This document shows, piece by piece, positions 61,422 to 64,000 of a stretch of 64,000 nucleotides of DNA. Origin of the DNA: Streptomyces sp. NBC_01551 (GTDB lineage: Bacteria; Actinomycetota; Actinomycetes; Streptomycetales; Streptomycetaceae); NCBI RefSeq assembly GCF_026339935.1, contig NZ_JAPEPX010000001.1:4397501-4461500 (forward strand). The letters are read 5' to 3'. How positions within the stretch are numbered: the stretch's first letter is position 1; each line of letters starts with the position of its first letter. Both the position numbers and the translations under genes were made by a program. Below the pieces are notes generated by a model. That model did no database searches and was not told the origin of the DNA. It saw only the letters and a program-made list of their open reading frames with translations.

Positions 61422-62900
61422 GTGCCCTCCATGAACGACCTCGTACGCCAGCACACCGCTCTCAGTGAAACCGACCTGGAGTGGCTCCACCTGCTGGTCT
61501 CGGAGTGGCAGCTGCTCTCCGACCTGTCCTTCGCCGACCTCGTGCTGTGGGTGCCCACCCTCGACGGCACCCGGTACGTCTCCGTCGCGCAGATGCGCCC
61601 GAACACCGGTCCGACCTCGTACCACGACGACATGGTCGGCCACCTGGTGCCCCGCGGCCGCCGCCCGCTGCTCGACGCCGCGCTCGACGAGGGCCGGATC
61701 GTGCGAGAGGGCGACCCCGAGTGGCGCGAGGAGGTGCCGGTCCGCGTCGAGTCGATCCCCGTCCGCCGCGAGGGCCGGGTACTGGGAGTGATCGCCCGGA
61801 ACACCAACCTGCTCACTGTGCGTACACCGAGCCGGCTGGAGCTGACCTACCTCCAGTCCGCCTCCGACCTCGCCCAGATGATCGCGGCGGGCTCCTTCCC
61901 GTTCCCGGGCCAGCAGGTCGACATGGACGCCTCCCCGCGCGTCGGCGACGGCCTGATCCGTCTCGACGCCGACGGCGTCGTCACGTACGCCTCCCCGAAC
62001 GCGCTCTCCGCCTACCACCGGCTCGGCCTCGCCGCCGACCTGGTCGGCCAGCACCTCGGCACCACCACCACCGAACTCGCCCCCTCCCGCGGCCCCGTCG
62101 ACGAGGCGCTCGTCAAGCTCGCCAGCGGCTGGGCCCCCCGGGAGACCGAGGTCGAGGGCAACGGCGGGGTCATCCAGCTGCGCGCCATCCCGCTCAAGCC
62201 GAAGGGGACCCGGATCGGTTCCCTGGTGCTGTGCCGCGACGTCACCGAACTGCGCCGTCGCGAACGTGAATTGATCACCAAGGACGCGACCATCCGGGAG
62301 ATCCACCACCGGGTGAAGAACAACCTCCAGACGGTGGCGGCGCTCTTGCGGCTACAGGCCCGGCGAATGGATTCTCCTCAGGGCCGCGAAGCGCTCAACG
62401 AGGCCGTGCGCCGCGTCGGTTCGATCGCGATCGTGCATGAGACGCTCTCTCAGAACCTCGACGAGCGCGTCGAGTTCGACGAGATCGCCGACCGCGTGAT
62501 CGCGATGGTCGCGGAGATCTCCCCGGGCAAGGTGGCCTGCCGGCGCACCGGCCGGTTCGGGATCCTGGACGCGGAGGTCGCCACTCCGCTGTCGATGGTG
62601 CTGACCGAGATCCTGCAGAACGCCCTGGAGCACGCCTTCACCCACGGGGAGGGCGGCACGGTCGAGGTGACCGCGTCCCGCTCGGGCGCCGGCCGCGCCG
62701 ACGCCCGGCTGCTGATCACGGTGGTCGACGACGGCTCCGGCCTGCCCGAGGGATTCGACCCGCAGCGGGCCGGCAACCTCGGGCTGCAGATCGTACGGAC
62801 CCTCGTCGAGGGGGAGCTCGGCGGAACCTTCGACATGCTCCGGGTCGAGCCGCGCGGCACCAAGGTCGTCCTCGACATCCCGGCCAGCCCGCAGAAGTGA
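61422..62900 (+). CDS. pdtaS: PdtaS-type sensor histidine kinase (HisKA_2/HWE family)
   Basis: A 492-aa protein without membrane spans. An N-terminal GAF-like domain (SEWQLLSDLSFADLVLWVPT, GVIARNTNLL) is followed by a PAS-like domain (GLIRLDADGVVTYASPNALSAYHRLG). The HisKA_2 histidine is in IREIHHRVKNNLQTVAALLRLQ (H295 or H296), and the ATPase domain has ILQNALEHAF, VVDDGSGLP and GNLGLQIVRTL. The family signals to ANTAR-type response regulators such as PdtaR. No such gene is adjacent, so this is an orphan kinase. GTG 61422 is chosen for length; ATG 61431 is close. Confidence 0.92.
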   Translation: MPSMNDLVRQHTALSETDLEWLHLLVSEWQLLSDLSFADLVLWVPTLDGTRYVSVAQMRPNTGPTSYHDDMVGHLVPRGRRPLLDAALDEGRIVREGDPEWREEVPVRVESIPVRREGRVLGVIARNTNLLTVRTPSRLELTYLQSASDLAQMIAAGSFPFPGQQVDMDASPRVGDGLIRLDADGVVTYASPNALSAYHRLGLAADLVGQHLGTTTTELAPSRGPVDEALVKLASGWAPRETEVEGNGGVIQLRAIPLKPKGTRIGSLVLCRDVTELRRRERELITKDATIREIHHRVKNNLQTVAALLRLQARRMDSPQGREALNEAVRRVGSIAIVHETLSQNLDERVEFDEIADRVIAMVAEISPGKVACRRTGRFGILDAEVATPLSMVLTEILQNALEHAFTHGEGGTVEVTASRSGAGRADARLLITVVDDGSGLPEGFDPQRAGNLGLQIVRTLVEGELGGTFDMLRVEPRGTKVVLDIPASPQK

Positions 62901-62958
62901 CCGTACGGTCGGTCACCCTGTGTGATCGGCTGTGTTCGCGGTGAGTGACGGACAGCAC

Positions 62959-62994
62959 TGAGCCCCGGACCGAAGGTTCTCGGTCCGGGGCTCA
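62959..62994. terminator. Terminator between kinase and wblE
   Basis: A 15-bp perfect stem, TGAGCCCCGGACCGA with TCGGTCCGGGGCTCA, has loop AGGTTC. It lies between convergent genes. Confidence 0.88.
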
Positions 62995-63058
62995 AGAGCA
63001 CGTTGCTGAGCGCTTATATGGGTACTACGCGCTGCGGCTCGAGGCTCGAAAGTCGATG

Positions 63059-63316
63059 TCAGGCGGTGGCGTTGCGCGCCCGATTGCGAGCGGCGCGGCG
63101 CTTCATGGCGCGGCGCTCGTCCTCGCTGAGACCGCCCCAGACGCCGGAGTCCTGACCGGACTCGAGCGCCCACTGCAGGCACTGCTCCATGACGGGGCAA
63201 CGGCGGCAGACGGCCTTGGCTTCCTCGATCTGCAGCAGCGCAGGACCGGTGTTGCCGATGGGGAAGAAGAGTTCCGGGTCTTCCTCGCGGCAAACGGCGT
63301 TGTGACGCCAGTCCAT
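63059..63316 (-). CDS. wblE: WhiB-family iron-sulfur regulator WblE
   Basis: An 85-aa protein with the four WhiB cysteines (C9 in VCREEDPELFFP and CRRCPVMEQC), GVWGGLSEDERR and a basic C-terminus (KRRAARNRARN). It has no AT-hook, unlike WblC. WblE corresponds to the WhiB1 group, which binds SigA and is essential or nearly so in relatives. ATG 63316 follows AAGGAG. It is the last of two WhiB genes in the window. Confidence 0.95.
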   Translation of the reverse strand: MDWRHNAVCREEDPELFFPIGNTGPALLQIEEAKAVCRRCPVMEQCLQWALESGQDSGVWGGLSEDERRAMKRRAARNRARNATA

Positions 63317-63608
63317 GGCTGCTCCATCTCCTTGTATTGCGGGCAGGTTGCTTGTGAATGTGAACGCTTTCACGAATCCCCTCGTGAGGGAAGGGCCGAC
63401 GCCCAGTTTCCCGGTGCGGTCCGTGATTCGTGGTGGGGTTCTGGCGGTCTGTGTGGGTGCCGGGTTGTGCGGGCTGTCCCGATCGCCATGTAGAGATTCG
63501 CAAACCTCGGACGGGGATACAACCCCTTCCGGAAAGTTTTTTTTGATTCGTCGGTGTCTACTAGGTCACAGCCCTACTTCCTAGGGGTGGACCGGCGTGT
63601 AAACGTTC
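63317..63608 (-). other. wblE leader/promoter region (no gene seen)
   Basis: It holds the dyad GTGAA-CGCT-TTCAC (63360-63373) in the wblE leader and a run of eight A on the minus strand (63537-63544). A weak promoter-like pair TTGTAT-N17-GAATCT is also present on the minus strand near 63495-63525. The low GC of this stretch is unusual for the window. No ORF with a ribosome site was found. Confidence 0.5.
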
Positions 63609-63637
63609 GAGTGAAAGGACTTTGGGCCCTTCCACTC
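63609..63637 (-). terminator. Hairpin at 3' end of diacylglycerol-kinase-family gene
   Basis: On the minus strand GAGTGGAAGGG pairs imperfectly with CCTTTCACTC around CCCAAAGT. It starts at the gene's stop codon. Confidence 0.55.
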
Positions 63638-64000
63638 ACACAATCACACGCAGTGCACGGCGAACGCCTGTGAACCGAACGCTGGTGCGCAGACCGAGGT
63701 GGTCTCCGTCCATCTGGAACGGAAGCGGAACCTTCGAATGCAAGGTGAAGTCGGTCAGATCGTGCAGAGACACCGCGTGCTTGCCGTGCGGGCCGCGCTC
63801 AGGAGTCGAGGTCAGGAGCTGTGTCGCGTACCGGGCGACGGCCGGAGTTGACAAACGGTTGAGGGCCAATACGTCAAGTGCGGTATCGAACGACGCCTCG
63901 GGAGACGCGTACAGCGGACGATTGCCCAGGTATGTCCACGGCGAGGTGTTGCAGACTATGGACAGCACCAGATCCGGAACCGGATCGGCGCCCGGCCGCT
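63636..64000 (-). CDS. Diacylglycerol kinase family protein, C-terminal part
   Basis: The minus-strand frame is open from the window edge (PGADPVPDLVLSIVCNTSPWTYLGNRPLYASPEASF) to a TGA at 63636. 121 codons are present. NTSPWTYLGNRPLY and DGDHLGLRTSVRFT match the C-terminal sandwich domain of DagK/YegS-type lipid kinases. The ATP-binding N-terminal domain lies outside the window. The substrate (diacylglycerol or another lipid) cannot be told from this part. Confidence 0.82.
   Translation of the reverse strand, partial: RPGADPVPDLVLSIVCNTSPWTYLGNRPLYASPEASFDTALDVLALNRLSTPAVARYATQLLTSTPERGPHGKHAVSLHDLTDFTLHSKVPLPFQMDGDHLGLRTSVRFTGVRRALRVIV

Noticed and set aside
61165..61434. 89-codon frame before the sensor kinase
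   Set aside because: No ribosome site and Arg/Ser/Pro-biased. It overlaps the regulatory region and the kinase start.

Overview
The window is chromosomal DNA from a high-GC actinomycete, almost certainly a Streptomyces. This rests on the very high GC, GTG/ATGA start-stop overlaps, two WhiB-family genes, SigR-RsrA, the DasR chitosugar regulon and SMART-type markers such as PPA1309, UPF0182 and AIM24 genes. From memory, the order matches the S. coelicolor SCO5184-SCO5241 core region. No phage, plasmid, CRISPR or transposase gene was seen, so this is mostly core genome.

Region 1 (1-22 kb) holds DNA repair and stress genes. It starts with the 3' part of an AdnB-type helicase-nuclease, then an M20 dipeptidase, NudC, a mycoredoxin/glutaredoxin with a SigR-type promoter, UvrD2, and the antibiotic-stress regulator wblC behind a long attenuator-like leader. 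Next come an ABC1/UbiB kinase-like protein, a ThiF-like protein, a YgjP-like metallopeptidase, a TerD-AIM24 fusion with two further AIM24 genes, a NUDIX hydrolase, a zincin-like metalloprotease, an SDR epimerase, MoaE, a Lon-like PDZ protease and PPA1309. The order adnB-nudC-mrx1-uvrD2-whiB7/wblC-ABC1-zincin-Lon/PDZ-UPF0182 is also that of the mycobacterial Rv3201c-Rv3193c block.

Region 2 (22-38 kb) holds the UPF0182 membrane protein, two identical initiator tRNA genes flanking a Sel1-repeat gene, a Fur-family regulator divergent from a catalase, a CBS protein, HisN, a TetR/SMR pair, aroA-rsgA, an M50-type protease, a SRAP (HMCES/YedK) protein, an alpha/beta hydrolase, and sigR-rsrA with its self-regulated p2 promoter.

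Region 3 (38-52.7 kb) holds two overlapping membrane HD-domain genes (one HD-GYP, one degenerate), a TPR protein, peptide deformylase, a GlxA-type regulator, a DUF3703 protein, the nrdABS ribonucleotide reductase operon behind a cobalamin riboswitch and NrdR-like boxes, a GNAT gene, a Uma2 nuclease-like gene, and cstA-ybdD.

Region 4 (52.7-64 kb) holds dasR and the dasABCD N-acetylglucosamine/chitobiose uptake and hydrolysis genes, then nagB. Predicted DasR (dre) sites lie in the dasR-dasA gap, before nagB, and unexpectedly before a PdtaS-type sensor kinase. An SDR/TetR divergent pair, wblE, and the end of a diacylglycerol-kinase-family gene finish the window.

The regulators tie the region together. 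SigR-RsrA controls thiol stress, including mrx1 and itself. WblC is probably controlled by its leader. DasR controls amino-sugar use. Vitamin B12 and NrdR probably control nrdABS. All regulatory-site calls were made by eye and are inference unless stated.
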